NCBI RefSeq assembly: GCF_002797445.1
Contig: NZ_PGEP01000001.1
Coordinates: 1,177,001-1,241,000 of the forward strand
DNA: 64,000 bases
Reading direction: 5' to 3'
Source: Acidovorax sp. 69
Lineage (GTDB): Bacteria > Pseudomonadota > Gammaproteobacteria > Burkholderiales > Burkholderiaceae_C
Shown: piece after piece, positions 10,501 to 19,467 of the stretch
How positions within the stretch are numbered: the stretch's first letter is position 1
Layout of the letters: each line of letters begins with the position of its first letter
Made by a program: the position numbers and the translations under genes
Notes under the pieces: model-generated
Told to the model about the DNA's origin: nothing
The model's database searches: none
The model's input: the letters and a program-made list of their open reading frames with translations, nothing else

Positions 10501-11514
10501 TCACATCAGCTCGGACGCTGGCCCGCGCCCCATAAGGGTGACCACCGCATCGGCAGGTGTGAGCTGGCCATCGAGCAGCGCCACCACCGCACGGGTGATG
10601 GGCATGTCCACGCCCAATGCTGCTGCCCGTTGTGCCACGGTGCGGGCGCTGTAGACGCCCTCTGCCACATGGCCCAGCGATTCGACGGCTTGTGGCAGGG
10701 TTTTGCCCTCCGCCAGCAACATACCCACGCGCCGGTTGCGCGACAGGTCTCCCGTCGCGGTCAGTACCAGGTCGCCCAGGCCCGACAGCCCCATGAAGGT
10801 GTCGGGCCGAGCGCCCAGCGCCAGGCCCAGACGGGTCATCTCGGCCAAGCCCCGTGTGATGAGTGCTGCACGGGCGTTGAGGCCCAGCGCCAGTCCGTCA
10901 CACAGGCCGGTGGCAATGGCCAGCACGTTTTTCACCGCACCACCCACTTCGACACCCACGATGTCTTCGTTGGCATACACCCGCACGCTCGGGCTGTGAA
11001 AAGCGCTGACCAGCGCATCACGCACGCGGGCATGGCTGCTGGCCGCGACCAGCGCCGTGGGCTGGCCCAGCGCCACCTCCTGCGCGAAGCTCGGGCCGCT
11101 GAATACACCTGCTACCAAATCAGGAGCTACCTGCGCTTGCACCTCGTGCGCCAGCAGGCCAAAAGAGTCTGGTGCCTGCGCAGAGGCCGCCTCAAACCCC
11201 TTGCACAGCCAGGCCACTGGCACCGTGCAACCGTGCAGGGCCCGCAACATGCCACGCAGCGCGGCCATGGGCGTGGCCACGATGACGAGGTCGGCATCAG
11301 GCAGCAGCGAACGGAAGTCGCCATGGGCCACGGAGAGGGAAGCAGGGAGGGCGATGCCGGGCAGGTAGCGTGCGTTTTGCCGCTGCGTACCCATCTGGCC
11401 CGCCTGGGCGGCATCGCGCGCCCACAAGGTGACTGCATGGCTGGTGGGGTGCAAGGCGGCGCTCATGGCCACCGCCGTCCCCCAGGCACCCGCACCCAGA
11501 ACTATGATTTTCAT
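10501..11514 (-). CDS. gpsA: NAD(P)H-dependent glycerol-3-phosphate dehydrogenase
   Basis: GpsA reduces dihydroxyacetone phosphate to sn-glycerol-3-phosphate for phospholipid synthesis. The 337-residue protein has the Rossmann motif [10 protein letters not shown] at 7-16, [15 protein letters not shown], the catalytic lysine block [13 protein letters not shown] and the [20 protein letters not shown] segment. Compared with E. coli GpsA there is extra sequence (SAQAPDSFG...) just before SGPSF. It coincides with a degenerate copy of repeat family A read in frame. The ATG itself lies within a second copy of the same repeat. It is downstream of secB on the same strand with 52 bases between them. 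Confidence 0.96.
   Translation of the reverse strand: MKIIVLGAGAWGTAVAMSAALHPTSHAVTLWARDAAQAGQMGTQRQNARYLPGIALPASLSVAHGDFRSLLPDADLVIVATPMAALRGMLRALHGCTVPVAWLCKGFEAASAQAPDSFGLLAHEVQAQVAPDLVAGVFSGPSFAQEVALGQPTALVAASSHARVRDALVSAFHSPSVRVYANEDIVGVEVGGAVKNVLAIATGLCDGLALGLNARAALITRGLAEMTRLGLALGARPDTFMGLSGLGDLVLTATGDLSRNRRVGMLLAEGKTLPQAVESLGHVAEGVYSARTVAQRAAALGVDMPITRAVVALLDGQLTPADAVVTLMGRGPASELM
11112..11168 (+). repeat. Palindromic repeat family A, copy 3 (inside gpsA)
   Basis: The stretch GGAGCTACCTGCGCTTG ... CGCCAGCAGGCCAAAAGAG resembles copy 4, which is intergenic and 400 bases away. Read on the minus strand it encodes [18 protein letters not shown], in the same phase as copies 9 and 10. Confidence 0.55.
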
Positions 11515-11558
11515 AGCTATATGCGCTTATGAATCAAGCGCTACAGGCCAAAAGACCT
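11506..11558 (+). repeat. Palindromic repeat family A, copy 4 (gpsA-secB)
   Basis: This copy (TCATAGCTATATGCGCTTAT ... CAAGCGCTACAGGCC) fills almost the whole 52-base space between secB and gpsA. It overlaps the gpsA start codon and so supplies the gpsA leader. Confidence 0.75.
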
Positions 11559-11566
11559 GCAAGCAT

Positions 11567-12025
11567 TTACTGGGTGATGATGGGCGAAGCCTGGCCTGCT
11601 GCCTGGGCTTGCTGCTGTTCGTACATGCCCTGGAAGTTGATCTCTGCCAGGTGCACGGGCGGAAAGCCTGCGCGGTTGATCAGGTCGGCCACGTTGCCAC
11701 GCAGGTAGGGGTACACAATCTGCGGGCAGGCGATGCCCATGATCGGACCCATCTGGTCTTCAGGCACGTTGCGGATTTCGAAGATGCCGGCCTGCTTGGC
11801 TTCGACCAGGAACACGGTCTTGTCCTTGATCTTGGTCTGCACCGTGGCGGTCACGGCCACTTCAAAGATGCCTTCGGCCACAGGGGTGGCTTCCACACCG
11901 AGCTGGATGTCCACGCTGGGCTGCTCTTGTTCGAGCAGGATGGCGGGCGAATTGGGCTGTTCCAGCGACAGGTCCTTGAGGTAGACGCGCTGGATCTGGA
12001 ACACGGGGTTTTCTTGGTCGGCCAT
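11567..12025 (-). CDS. secB: Protein-export chaperone SecB
   Basis: SecB holds precursor proteins unfolded and delivers them to SecA. The 152-residue protein starts [20 protein letters not shown]. The family blocks [29 protein letters not shown] and [16 protein letters not shown] are intact. The tail is Gln/Ala-rich ([10 protein letters not shown]). It follows grxC, but a strong terminator lies between them, so secB likely has its own promoter. The secB-gpsA pairing is conserved in many proteobacteria. Confidence 0.97.
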   Translation of the reverse strand: MADQENPVFQIQRVYLKDLSLEQPNSPAILLEQEQPSVDIQLGVEATPVAEGIFEVAVTATVQTKIKDKTVFLVEAKQAGIFEIRNVPEDQMGPIMGIACPQIVYPYLRGNVADLINRAGFPPVHLAEINFQGMYEQQQAQAAGQASPIITQ

Positions 12026-12056
12026 GGTTGACAAGTCTCTTTGCGAAGGGGTTTCG

Positions 12057-12097
12057 GCAAAACAAAACCCGCCGGGGAGCAGCTCCCGCAGCGGGCA
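12057..12097 (-). terminator. Rho-independent terminator after grxC
   Basis: On the minus strand the long hairpin GCCCGCTGCGGGAGC / GCTCCCCGGCGGG is followed by TTTTGTTTTG. It lies between the grxC stop (12133) and the secB start (12025). It should terminate the rhodanese-grxC transcript or attenuate read-through into secB. Confidence 0.85.
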
Positions 12098-12132
12098 CAT
12101 GGGGCTGCATTATGCAGCGCCCAAGGGTGGGG

Positions 12133-12393
12133 TCAGGAGGCGCCCAGCAGGGGCATCAGCTCGCCACGGCTGTCCAATGCCACCAGATCATCGTGGCCGC
12201 CCACGTGGGTGTCGCCGATGTAGATCTGGGGCACCGTGCGGCGCCCGGTGATCTCCATCATGTGGCTGCGCGCGGCGGGATCGGTGTCGATACGGATCTC
12301 CTCGATCTGTTCCACGCCCTTGGACTTGAGGATCTGCTTGGCCCGGATGCAGTAGGGGCAGACGGCGGTGGTGTACATCTTCACGGGTTGCAT
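12133..12393 (-). CDS. grxC: Glutaredoxin 3
   Basis: GrxC is an 86-residue glutathione-dependent disulfide reductase. The active site CPYC is at residues 12-15. The glutathione-binding TVPQIYIGDTHVGGHDDL segment, containing the cis-proline, is intact. It lies 78 bases downstream of the rhodanese gene and likely shares its transcript, ending at the hairpin at 12057-12097. Confidence 0.96.
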   Translation of the reverse strand: MQPVKMYTTAVCPYCIRAKQILKSKGVEQIEEIRIDTDPAARSHMMEITGRRTVPQIYIGDTHVGGHDDLVALDSRGELMPLLGAS

Positions 12394-12471
12394 GGCGATC
12401 CTTCCTCTTTCTTCTTCCAGTGGGGCAACAAAGGTTGCAAGCCTATCGCTGATGGAATAACTGGGGGTGGG

Positions 12472-12879
12472 TCAGGCTTTTTCCACGGGCAGGCTGGCTT
12501 CGCGCCAGGCCTTGAGGCCGCCGGCCATGGCCTGGGCGTTGTCGTAGCCCAGCTTTTTGGCAATGGCGACAGCGCGGTTCGCCCGTGCGCCACTGGCGCA
12601 TACCAGGACCAGCGGCAGTGCCTTGTTCTTGACCACGGAGGGCAAGCGCTCTTCGAGCTGGCCCAGGGGCACGTTTTTGGCGCCGTTGACGTGGCCTGCG
12701 GCGAATTCCTCGGTCTCACACACGTCGATGACCACTGCTTTTTCGCGGTTGATAAGCTGTACGGCACGCGCGGGTGTCAGCGAACCGCCACTGGCGTTCT
12801 TGAGGACCGGCCACAGCAACATGCTGCCCGAAGCCAGTGCAACGATGAACAGATACCAGTTATCAATAATGAATTTCAC
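12472..12879 (-). CDS. Membrane-anchored rhodanese-like protein
   Basis: This 135-residue protein has one N-terminal transmembrane segment (about 6-25) and a single rhodanese domain. The active-site loop is CASGAR with its cysteine near residue 95, which could carry a persulfide. The start is GTG 12879, chosen because AGGA lies 7 bases upstream and no ATG fits. The rhodanese-grxC-secB-gpsA order is common in betaproteobacteria. It is divergent from gpmA. Its sulfur acceptor is unknown. Confidence 0.9.
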   Translation of the reverse strand: MKFIIDNWYLFIVALASGSMLLWPVLKNASGGSLTPARAVQLINREKAVVIDVCETEEFAAGHVNGAKNVPLGQLEERLPSVVKNKALPLVLVCASGARANRAVAIAKKLGYDNAQAMAGGLKAWREASLPVEKA

Positions 12880-12966
12880 GGAGATTCCTTGGGTTGGCGA
12901 ACAGCGTAATTCTAGAATGCTGGGTTTTGGTCTGCATTTCTTTGACCCGCCTTTCCTGGGGAAACC

Positions 12967-13710
12967 ATGTACAAGCTCGTTTTGATTCGCCATGGCGAAT
13001 CCACCTGGAACCTTGAAAACCGCTTCACCGGCTGGACCGATGTCGATCTCACGCCCACCGGCGTCTCCCAGGCCATGTCGGCGGGCAAGCTGCTCAAGGC
13101 CGAAGGCTACGAGTTCGATCTGGCGTTCACCAGTGTGCTAAAGCGCGCCATCCACACCCTGTGGTATGCCCTGGACGAAATGAACTGCACCTGGTTGCCT
13201 GTGGTGAAGGACTGGCGCCTGAACGAGCGCCACTACGGAGCGCTGCAGGGACTGAACAAGGCCGACATGGCCAAGCAGTACGGCGACGAGCAGGTGCTGG
13301 TATGGCGCCGCAGCTATGACACGCCACCGCCAGCCCTGGAAGCCACAGACCCCCGCAGCGAGCGCAGCGACCGCCGCTACGACGGTGTGGCGGCTGAAAA
13401 TGTGCCCTTGACCGAGTGCCTGAAAGACACCGTGGCCCGGGTGTTGCCCTTTTGGAACGAAGCCATGGCGCCCGCCATCCTGTCGGGCAAGCGCGTGGTA
13501 CTGGCCGCGCACGGCAACTCCATCCGCGCGCTGGTGAAGTACCTGGACAACATTTCGGAGACCGACATCGTGGGCCTGAACATTCCCAACGGAATCCCAC
13601 TGGTATATGAGCTTGACGCCGACCTCAAGCCCATCCGTCACTACTATCTGGGTGATGCCGAGGCGGCTGCCAGGGCAGCAGCGGCGGTCGCATCGCAGGG
13701 CAAGGCGTAA
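12967..13710 (+). CDS. gpmA: 2,3-bisphosphoglycerate-dependent phosphoglycerate mutase
   Basis: GpmA interconverts 3- and 2-phosphoglycerate in glycolysis and gluconeogenesis. The 247-residue protein carries the phosphohistidine motif LIRHGES at residues 6-12, and [22 protein letters not shown] and [14 protein letters not shown] with the second catalytic histidine. The length and motifs are typical of the cofactor-dependent class. Confidence 0.97.
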   Translation: MYKLVLIRHGESTWNLENRFTGWTDVDLTPTGVSQAMSAGKLLKAEGYEFDLAFTSVLKRAIHTLWYALDEMNCTWLPVVKDWRLNERHYGALQGLNKADMAKQYGDEQVLVWRRSYDTPPPALEATDPRSERSDRRYDGVAAENVPLTECLKDTVARVLPFWNEAMAPAILSGKRVVLAAHGNSIRALVKYLDNISETDIVGLNIPNGIPLVYELDADLKPIRHYYLGDAEAAARAAAAVASQGKA

Positions 13711-13832
13711 ATCGCAGGTAAAGACGGGTGAAAACCCCGTAGATTGCCGCCAAAGTTAGTGCCCACGCGGAACTGCGGCGGGTTTGGTCCTTCCAAGGTG
13801 TATATTGGTTTTGAAGCGGTAAAAGGTGTTGT

Positions 13833-15269
13833 ATGGGCCACAAACTCAAGATTGCAGGATGGGTGTCGGTAGGCGTGGTGGCGGGTGCGCTCACCACGGT
13901 GTCACTGCAAACGGTGGCGCGCGGCGCCATGACGCCGTTGCCACTGGAGGAAATCCAGCAACTGTCGGCGGTGTTTGGCCTTGTGAAGACCGATTACGTC
14001 GAGCCGGTGGATGACAAAAAGCTCATCACCGACGCGATCTCGGGCATGGTCGCCAGCCTGGACCCCCATTCCCAGTATTTCGACAAGAAGTCCTTCAAGG
14101 AATTCCGCGAAGGCACTTCAGGCCGTTTTGTGGGGGTTGGCATCGAGATCACGCAGGAAGACGGCTTGATCAAGATCGTTTCTCCGATCGAAGGCTCGCC
14201 GGCCTTCCGTGCAGGCCTCAAGACCAACGACCTCATCACCAAGATCGACGAAACGGCCGTCAAGGGCCTGGCGCTCAACGATGCCGTCAAGCGCATGCGT
14301 GGTGAGCCCAATACCAAGGTCACGCTCACCATCTTCCGCAAGGACGAAAGCCGCACCTTCCCCGTCACCATCACGCGCGAAGAGATCAAGACCCAGTCCG
14401 TCAAGGGCAAGGTGGTAGAGCCCGGCTATGCCTGGATTCGACTGTCGCAGTTCCAGGAACGCACGGTGGATGACTTTGTGCGCAAGGTGGAAGAGGTTTA
14501 CAAGCAGGAGCCCAACCTCAAGGGCATGGTGCTGGACCTTCGCAACGACCCGGGTGGCCTGCTCGATGCCGCCGTTGCGATTTCTGCAGCGTTTTTGCCC
14601 GAGAACGTCACGGTGGTTACGACCAACGGCCAGTTGGCCGACAGCAAGGCGACCTACAAGGCTGCACCCGACTATTACCAACGCCGTGGCGGTGGTGACC
14701 CGCTGCGCCGCCTGCCTGCGGCCCTGAAGTCCATCCCGCTGGTGGTGCTGGTCAATGAAGGTTCGGCCTCTGCCAGCGAGATCGTGGCGGGCGCGCTGCA
14801 AGACCACAAGCGCGCCACCATCATGGGCAGCCAGACCTTTGGCAAGGGCTCGGTGCAGACCGTGCGTCCTCTGGGCCCAGATACCGGCATCAAGCTGACC
14901 ACGGCCCGTTACTACACGCCCAGCGGCAAGTCGATCCAGGCCAAGGGCATCGTGCCTGACGTGATGATCGACGAATCCGAAGAAGGCAACATCTTTGCCG
15001 CCCTGCGCATGCGCGAAGCCGATCTCGACAAACACCTGGGCAGTGGCCAGGGCGAAGAGAAGAAAGACGAAGCCCGTGAAAAGGCCCGCGAGGAAGCCCG
15101 CAAGCGCATGGAAGACGAAGCCAAAAAGCCCGCTGCGGAGCGCAAGATTCCAGAGTTTGGGTCTGACAAAGACTTCCAGCTCGTGCAAGCGCTCAATCAG
15201 CTCAAAGGCCGTGCGGTGCTGGTCAGCAAGACCCTGACCGAACGCAAGGAAGAAAAGAAAGAGAATTGA
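13833..15269 (+). CDS. ctpA: C-terminal processing peptidase (S41)
   Basis: This periplasmic S41 peptidase, 478 residues long, is of the CtpA/Prc type. An N-terminal signal anchor covers about 7-30, a PDZ domain about 90-170, and the peptidase core follows. The catalytic serine lies in NEGSASASE near residue 313 and the lysine in TFGKGSVQT near 337. The last 80 residues form a highly charged Lys/Glu/Arg helix (EEKKDEAREKAREEARK). Such enzymes trim C-termini of envelope proteins and often control peptidoglycan hydrolases. A terminator follows at 15290-15321. Confidence 0.93.
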   Translation: MGHKLKIAGWVSVGVVAGALTTVSLQTVARGAMTPLPLEEIQQLSAVFGLVKTDYVEPVDDKKLITDAISGMVASLDPHSQYFDKKSFKEFREGTSGRFVGVGIEITQEDGLIKIVSPIEGSPAFRAGLKTNDLITKIDETAVKGLALNDAVKRMRGEPNTKVTLTIFRKDESRTFPVTITREEIKTQSVKGKVVEPGYAWIRLSQFQERTVDDFVRKVEEVYKQEPNLKGMVLDLRNDPGGLLDAAVAISAAFLPENVTVVTTNGQLADSKATYKAAPDYYQRRGGGDPLRRLPAALKSIPLVVLVNEGSASASEIVAGALQDHKRATIMGSQTFGKGSVQTVRPLGPDTGIKLTTARYYTPSGKSIQAKGIVPDVMIDESEEGNIFAALRMREADLDKHLGSGQGEEKKDEAREKAREEARKRMEDEAKKPAAERKIPEFGSDKDFQLVQALNQLKGRAVLVSKTLTERKEEKKEN

Positions 15270-15289
15270 GCCTTCGCGCTCTGATCTCC

Positions 15290-15321
15290 AGGCTGGGTTT
15301 CGCGAGGAATCCAGCCTTTTT
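15290..15321 (+). terminator. Rho-independent terminator after ctpA
   Basis: The hairpin GGCTGGGTT ... AATCCAGCC is followed by a run of T, 20 bases after the ctpA stop. Confidence 0.8.
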
Positions 15322-15355
15322 CACGCCCATTTCGCCGCCATTTCCCTGACCTCTC

Positions 15356-16105
15356 ATGACCGACGACCAGCTTTTGCGCTACTCCCGCCACATCCTGCTT
15401 GATGAGATGGGCATCGAGGGGCAGGAGAGGGTGATGGCCGCCCATGCCCTCATCATCGGTGCGGGAGGCCTGGGATCCCCTGCGGCGCTTTACCTTGCCT
15501 CTGCGGGCGTGGGGCGCATCACGCTGGTCGATGACGATGTGGTGGACCTCACCAATCTGCAGCGCCAGATTGCGCACACCACGGCACGCGTGGGTATGCC
15601 CAAGGTGCAGTCTGCTGCCGAGGCCATGGCCGCCATCAACCCGGAAGTCCGGGTGACGGGGCTGCAAGCGCGGGTGGACGCAGCGGCCCTCGATGGTCTG
15701 GTACGGGACGCTACGGTGGTGCTCGATTGCAGTGACAACTACGCGACGCGCCATGCCGTCAACGCCGCCTGTGTTCGCCACGGCAAGCCCCTCGTGGCTG
15801 GCGCCGTGATTCAGTTTGATGGGCAGATCACGGTCGTTGATCCGCGCGATGCGCAGTCCCCGTGCTACGCCTGCATCTTCCCGCCAGATGCTGATTTCGA
15901 AGAGGCGCGATGCTCCACGATGGGCGTGTTCGCCCCGCTGGTCGGTGTGGTGGGGGCCATGCAGGCTGCCGAAGCGCTCAAGTTGCTGGCGGGTATCGGG
16001 CAATCTCTGTCTGGTCGGCTCCTGATGCTTGACGGCCGCTCCATGGAGTGGAACACCATGCGCGTGCAGCGCAATCTCCACTGCCCGGCGTGTGTGGCAC
16101 GGTAG
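15356..16105 (+). CDS. moeB: HesA/MoeB/ThiF-family adenylyltransferase
   Basis: This E1-like enzyme of 249 residues adenylates the C-terminal glycine of a ubiquitin-like sulfur carrier (MoaD or ThiS). The nucleotide-binding motif IIGAGGLGSPAALYLASAG is at about 32-50, and DDDVVDLTNLQRQ and DCSDNYATRHAVN follow. The cysteine pairs CYAC and CPAC provide the structural zinc site. RCSTMGVFAPLVGVVG contains a candidate catalytic cysteine. MoeB and ThiF cannot be told apart by sequence inspection alone, and no moaD or thiS is visible nearby, so the symbol is tentative. Confidence 0.88.
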   Translation: MTDDQLLRYSRHILLDEMGIEGQERVMAAHALIIGAGGLGSPAALYLASAGVGRITLVDDDVVDLTNLQRQIAHTTARVGMPKVQSAAEAMAAINPEVRVTGLQARVDAAALDGLVRDATVVLDCSDNYATRHAVNAACVRHGKPLVAGAVIQFDGQITVVDPRDAQSPCYACIFPPDADFEEARCSTMGVFAPLVGVVGAMQAAEALKLLAGIGQSLSGRLLMLDGRSMEWNTMRVQRNLHCPACVAR

Positions 16106-16144
16106 GATTTTTCCTACATTGCCAACCTCTTGCCGCTGGCAGAA

Positions 16145-16158
16145 TTTGGTCTACCAAA
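16145..16158. promoter_or_regulatory. Perfect dyad upstream of the orphan receiver gene
   Basis: TTTGGT-CT-ACCAAA is a perfect inverted repeat. It lies 49 bases before the receiver protein start, in the 101-base gap after the moeB-like gene. It is a possible operator; the cognate regulator is unknown. Confidence 0.35.
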
Positions 16159-16206
16159 CGCCTAAATTCAAGGTTCGAACAGCGCGCCCCTGCGCTGATC
16201 GTCAAA

Positions 16207-16707
16207 ATGGACCCGTCTGTGAAGCTGCGCACCTACATTGTTGAAGACAACGCGACCATCCGCGAGAACCTGATTGGGACTCTGGAAGAGTTGGCGTCGG
16301 TCGAGGCCGTAGGGGTGGCAGAAACCGAAGATGAGGGCAAGAACTGGCTGTCCACGCACAGCGAGCAATGGGATCTGGCCATCGTCGATCTTTTCTTGCG
16401 CCAGGGAAGCGGTTTGGGTGTGCTGGCGGCCTGCCGCACGCGCCGTCCCGGCCAGAAAATGGTGGTGCTGAGCAACTACGCAACGCCTGACGTGCGCATG
16501 CGCTGCGCTCAGTTGGGAGTGGATGCGGTTTTTGACAAATCCAACGAAATTGATGCGCTGGTGGACTACTGTGTGCTGCACAGCAGCCGCCCTGGGGCCT
16601 GGATTCCGGCAGTCCGCTGCTATCGTCCTCGGGCTCGCCATCGTGACACCAGCCACCGCCGTGTGTTTGTGCGGCGGGCTTTATCTTCCCACTCCCCACC
16701 CTGTTGA
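16207..16707 (+). CDS. Orphan response-regulator receiver protein, probable frameshifted 3' end
   Basis: A single receiver domain covers residues 5-125. The acidic pocket is in VEDN, the phospho-acceptor aspartate in AIVDLFL near 57, and the conserved lysine in VFDKSNE near 110. There is no output domain. After residue 130 the open frame becomes an implausible Arg/His/Ser tail and runs through a strong terminator hairpin. In another frame the same DNA reads WGLDSGSPLLSSSGSPS and stops at 16644-16646, immediately before that hairpin. The natural end is therefore probably 16646, with one base missing near 16592-16598. ATG 16207 was chosen to open the receiver; longer in-frame starts upstream look non-coding. 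Confidence 0.8.
   Translation: MDPSVKLRTYIVEDNATIRENLIGTLEELASVEAVGVAETEDEGKNWLSTHSEQWDLAIVDLFLRQGSGLGVLAACRTRRPGQKMVVLSNYATPDVRMRCAQLGVDAVFDKSNEIDALVDYCVLHSSRPGAWIPAVRCYRPRARHRDTSHRRVFVRRALSSHSPPC
16651..16686 (+). terminator. Hairpin terminator overlapping the receiver ORF tail
   Basis: The hairpin CCGCCG-TGTGTTTGTG-CGGCGG is followed by GCTTTATCTT. It lies 10 bases after an alternative-frame TGA at 16644. A terminator inside a coding frame is evidence that the frame at this point is not the native one. Confidence 0.7.
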
Positions 16708-16717
16708 ATGCGTTTGT

Positions 16718-16735
16718 CGGACTGGCCCCAGTCCG
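16718..16735. terminator. Perfect hairpin between convergent genes
   Basis: CGGACTGG-CC-CCAGTCCG is a perfect 8-bp inverted repeat, followed by another partial copy (CCGGACTGA). It separates the receiver gene from the convergent LuxR-type regulator. Confidence 0.45.
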
Positions 16736-16768
16736 GTGGCGCCGGACTGAGGCCTGCCTTTCATGTGG

Positions 16769-17401
16769 TCAGTCAATCAGGCGGTTCTTGAGCGCGTAGT
16801 AGGTCAGGTCGCTGTTGGACGACAAGCTCATTTTTTCCATCAGTCGCGTGCGGTAAGTGCTCACGGTCTTGACACTCAACGACAGGGCTTTCGCAATGTC
16901 ACCTGCGGTTTCGCCCTTGGCCAGTTTGAGGAACACCTGGAACTCGCGTTCCGACAGTTGCTCGTGGGGTGGTGCATCGTCCTTGCGGTTCAGCTGCTGC
17001 GCCAGCAATTCGGCCACGGCAGGGGTCAGGTAGCGGCGGCCCAGAGCAATGGTGCGAATCGCTTCCACGATTTCCGAAGGCTCGCACTCCTTGTTCAGGT
17101 AGCCGCTCGCACCTTGGCGAATCAGGTTGATCGCATAGTGCTCTTCGGGGTAGCCGCTCAGAATCAGGATGCCCATGTCGGGGGCCTTGGCGCGCAGCAT
17201 GGCCAGCGCGTCGAGCCCGCTTTGACCGGGCATCGACAGGTCCATCAACAGTACGTCGATTTCCTTGTTGCGCACCAAGTCGATGGCTTCGCGGCCATTG
17301 GCCGCCTCACCCTCCACCCGCAGGTCTACATGTTCAGACAGGAACTGCCGCAGCCCGGAGCGAACAATCGCATGGTCATCCACAATGCCGATTTTGATCA
17401 T
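16769..17401 (-). CDS. NarL/LuxR-type two-component response regulator
   Basis: This 210-residue regulator has a receiver domain (MIKIGIVDDHAIVRSGLRQF) with its phosphorylated aspartate in VLLMDLSMPG near residue 54 and conserved lysine in GYLNKECEP near 104. The C-terminal LuxR/GerE helix-turn-helix covers about 145-205 (LSEREFQVFLKLAKGETAGDIAK). It is divergent from a CHASE3 sensor kinase of the matching HisKA_3 class, 123 bases away, which is the likely partner. ATG 17401 was chosen because the receiver starts there. Confidence 0.93.
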   Translation of the reverse strand: MIKIGIVDDHAIVRSGLRQFLSEHVDLRVEGEAANGREAIDLVRNKEIDVLLMDLSMPGQSGLDALAMLRAKAPDMGILILSGYPEEHYAINLIRQGASGYLNKECEPSEIVEAIRTIALGRRYLTPAVAELLAQQLNRKDDAPPHEQLSEREFQVFLKLAKGETAGDIAKALSLSVKTVSTYRTRLMEKMSLSSNSDLTYYALKNRLID

Positions 17402-17524
17402 TGGTGTTTCTTTCGAAGGACGGCCGCGATGCTGCTGCCAGTCCGTTTTGAAGTCCAAGGGACCCCGCATGTTAGTGCGTGTGGGGCCACTGGCAGGTGA
17501 TGGGTCATTATCCAGAATAAGCGT

Positions 17525-18931
17525 ATGAATCTCCAAGAAAACACCCGGCGCTGGTTACCAAAAGTCCGCAAGATGGCATTGAGCCTGCCCATGGCGCTGC
17601 TGGCAGCCATGGTGCTGGTGGGCATCAACGAAACGGGGCACATGCGCTCTCAGGATGCCGTGGAGCAGATGGCACAAGGGCAGGCCACCCGTGGCGATGT
17701 CAACATCCTGCTGCAGGGCATGCTCGACGCGGAGACGGGCCAACGGGGGTATCTGCTCACCGGCAACGAGACCTATCTGGAGCCCTATGACAAGGCCGTA
17801 GCCAATGTGCAGACCAACATGGATCGGCTGCGCAACCAGTTCATGGGTTCTCCAGACGACATGCAGGAGTTCGCGCTGCTGTCGCGGCAGATCTCGCGCA
17901 AGCTCGCTGAGATGGAGCTGAGCTTGCGGTTGCGCCGCCAGGGCAATGAAGACGCGTGGAAATTCATTTTGAACACCGACGTCGGCAAAGAGCACATGGA
18001 GGCTATCCGCAAACATGCCCAAGAGCTGATTGCACGCAGCGATGCACGCATGGCGCACGGTCGCGAGCAAATCGAGCAATCCCTGATGCTCTCGCGCATT
18101 GGCATTGCCACTGTCACGGCAATTGGACTGCTGGCGTTTTACATGTACCTGCGCCAGGCGCAGGCCCTGTTGCTTGTCAATCAGCGTGAGCAGGAGCTTC
18201 TGGAGCGGGAGCGAGACCGCCTGGAAGGTCTGGTCCGGGACCGCACGGCCACGTTGTCGGAGTTGGCCAATCACCTGCAACAGGTGCGCGAGGAGGAGCG
18301 CGGACATCTGGCGCGCGAACTGCACGATGAACTGGGTGCCCTGCTGACGGCGGCCAAGCTGGACGTTGCGCGCCTCAAGTCCAAGATCGATGTCACGGCC
18401 CCTGATATCTCCGAGCGCCTCAAACACCTGACCGAGACGCTCAACAGCGGCATTGCGCTCAAGCGCCGGATCATTGAGGATTTGCGTCCATCGTCGTTGT
18501 CCAATCTGGGGCTCACCGCTGCGCTCGAAATTTTGACGCGGGAGTATGCCGAGCGCGCGGGCATTGAGGTGGAGACCAGCCTGGAGCCCGTCCAGTTGCC
18601 TGACGCGGCGCAACTCACGGTGTATCGCATGGTCCAGGAGGCATTGACCAACGTTGGCAAGTACGCGAAGGCGCAGAAGGTGCTGGTGTCGGTGCATGCC
18701 TATCCGACCCATGTGTCGGTCCAGGTGCGTGACGATGGCGTGGGATTTGACCCTGCCACCGTCCGCCCTACGTCCCACGGACTGGCGGGGATGCGCCACC
18801 GGGTGGAGGCCGCTGGCGGGCGCCTGTCTCTCACGTCCCGGCCTGGCAATGGCACCCTGTTGTCTGCCGTGTTGCCACTGCAGCGCGCACCGGCGGAGCC
18901 GCACAAGACGGTAGCCGCTCACGGCGTCTGA
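17525..18931 (+). CDS. CHASE3-domain sensor histidine kinase (HisKA_3)
   Basis: This 468-residue inner-membrane kinase has a first transmembrane helix at about 15-37, a periplasmic CHASE3 domain at about 40-180 (MLDAETGQRGYLLTGNETYL), a second helix at about 190-210 and a coiled-coil linker. The HisKA_3 dimerization box ARELHDELGALLTAAKLDV carries phospho-acceptor H267. The HATPase domain has VQEALTNVGKYA, RDDGVGFDP and GLAGMRHRVEAAGG. HisKA_3 kinases phosphorylate NarL-type regulators, matching the divergent neighbour. The input signal is unknown. Confidence 0.93.
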   Translation: MNLQENTRRWLPKVRKMALSLPMALLAAMVLVGINETGHMRSQDAVEQMAQGQATRGDVNILLQGMLDAETGQRGYLLTGNETYLEPYDKAVANVQTNMDRLRNQFMGSPDDMQEFALLSRQISRKLAEMELSLRLRRQGNEDAWKFILNTDVGKEHMEAIRKHAQELIARSDARMAHGREQIEQSLMLSRIGIATVTAIGLLAFYMYLRQAQALLLVNQREQELLERERDRLEGLVRDRTATLSELANHLQQVREEERGHLARELHDELGALLTAAKLDVARLKSKIDVTAPDISERLKHLTETLNSGIALKRRIIEDLRPSSLSNLGLTAALEILTREYAERAGIEVETSLEPVQLPDAAQLTVYRMVQEALTNVGKYAKAQKVLVSVHAYPTHVSVQVRDDGVGFDPATVRPTSHGLAGMRHRVEAAGGRLSLTSRPGNGTLLSAVLPLQRAPAEPHKTVAAHGV

Positions 18932-19228
18932 GCCGCCTTTTCCGGGCCTCCCGATAGCGCCAGCACCGCAGCGCTCGGAGCTTTTGGCTGATTGCTTTCC
19001 ATCCATGCTCTGGCAGAAGGTAGGTGCTAGCCAGGGGCCGCGCTGCCTGTGGGATGTGGCCCTTGTGCTGCGTGCTGTCCTACACCGTCCCCGCAGTGCC
19101 GCCGACACGGACGCGCGCCAGGCACCGGCATCTCTGGCGCTGCGGGCTGCCTACAGTGGACTCCAGGCGCTGAGGTTCTTGCGCCAGCCAATCCGCCGGT
19201 ACCCCGGCCCCCTCATAAGGAGAAGGAA
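18932..19228. other. 297-base intergenic region without a recognised gene
   Basis: No convincing coding frame, RNA gene or terminator was found between the kinase stop and the DUF1328 gene. A Shine-Dalgarno AAGGAG immediately precedes ATG 19229. The region probably holds the promoter of the three small envelope genes, but I cannot place a confident -35/-10 pair. Confidence 0.4.
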
Positions 19229-19393
19229 ATGTTGCATTACGCAGTTGTCTTTTTGGTGATCGCGCTGATTGCCGCCCTCTTCGGCTTTGGCGGTATTGCT
19301 GCCGGTGCCGTGGGCATCGCCAAGATCCTGTTCTTCGTGTTCGTGATCATGGCCGTTGTGACCTTTGTACTGGGGCTGCTCAAAAAGGGGTGA
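19229..19393 (+). CDS. DUF1328 small membrane protein (YtjA family)
   Basis: This 54-residue protein has two transmembrane helices (about 4-22 and 30-50). The DUF1328 signature [20 protein letters not shown] and [18 protein letters not shown] is clear. The family is often induced under stress; its molecular role is unknown. AAGGAG lies just upstream. It heads a group of three small envelope genes. Confidence 0.9.
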   Translation: MLHYAVVFLVIALIAALFGFGGIAAGAVGIAKILFFVFVIMAVVTFVLGLLKKG

Positions 19394-19467
19394 GGTTGCA
19401 TCACCCGGCCCACATCCAAGACGCTGAATAACGTCGCACCCCAATTTCTAGTTCCCAGGAGTTTTTC

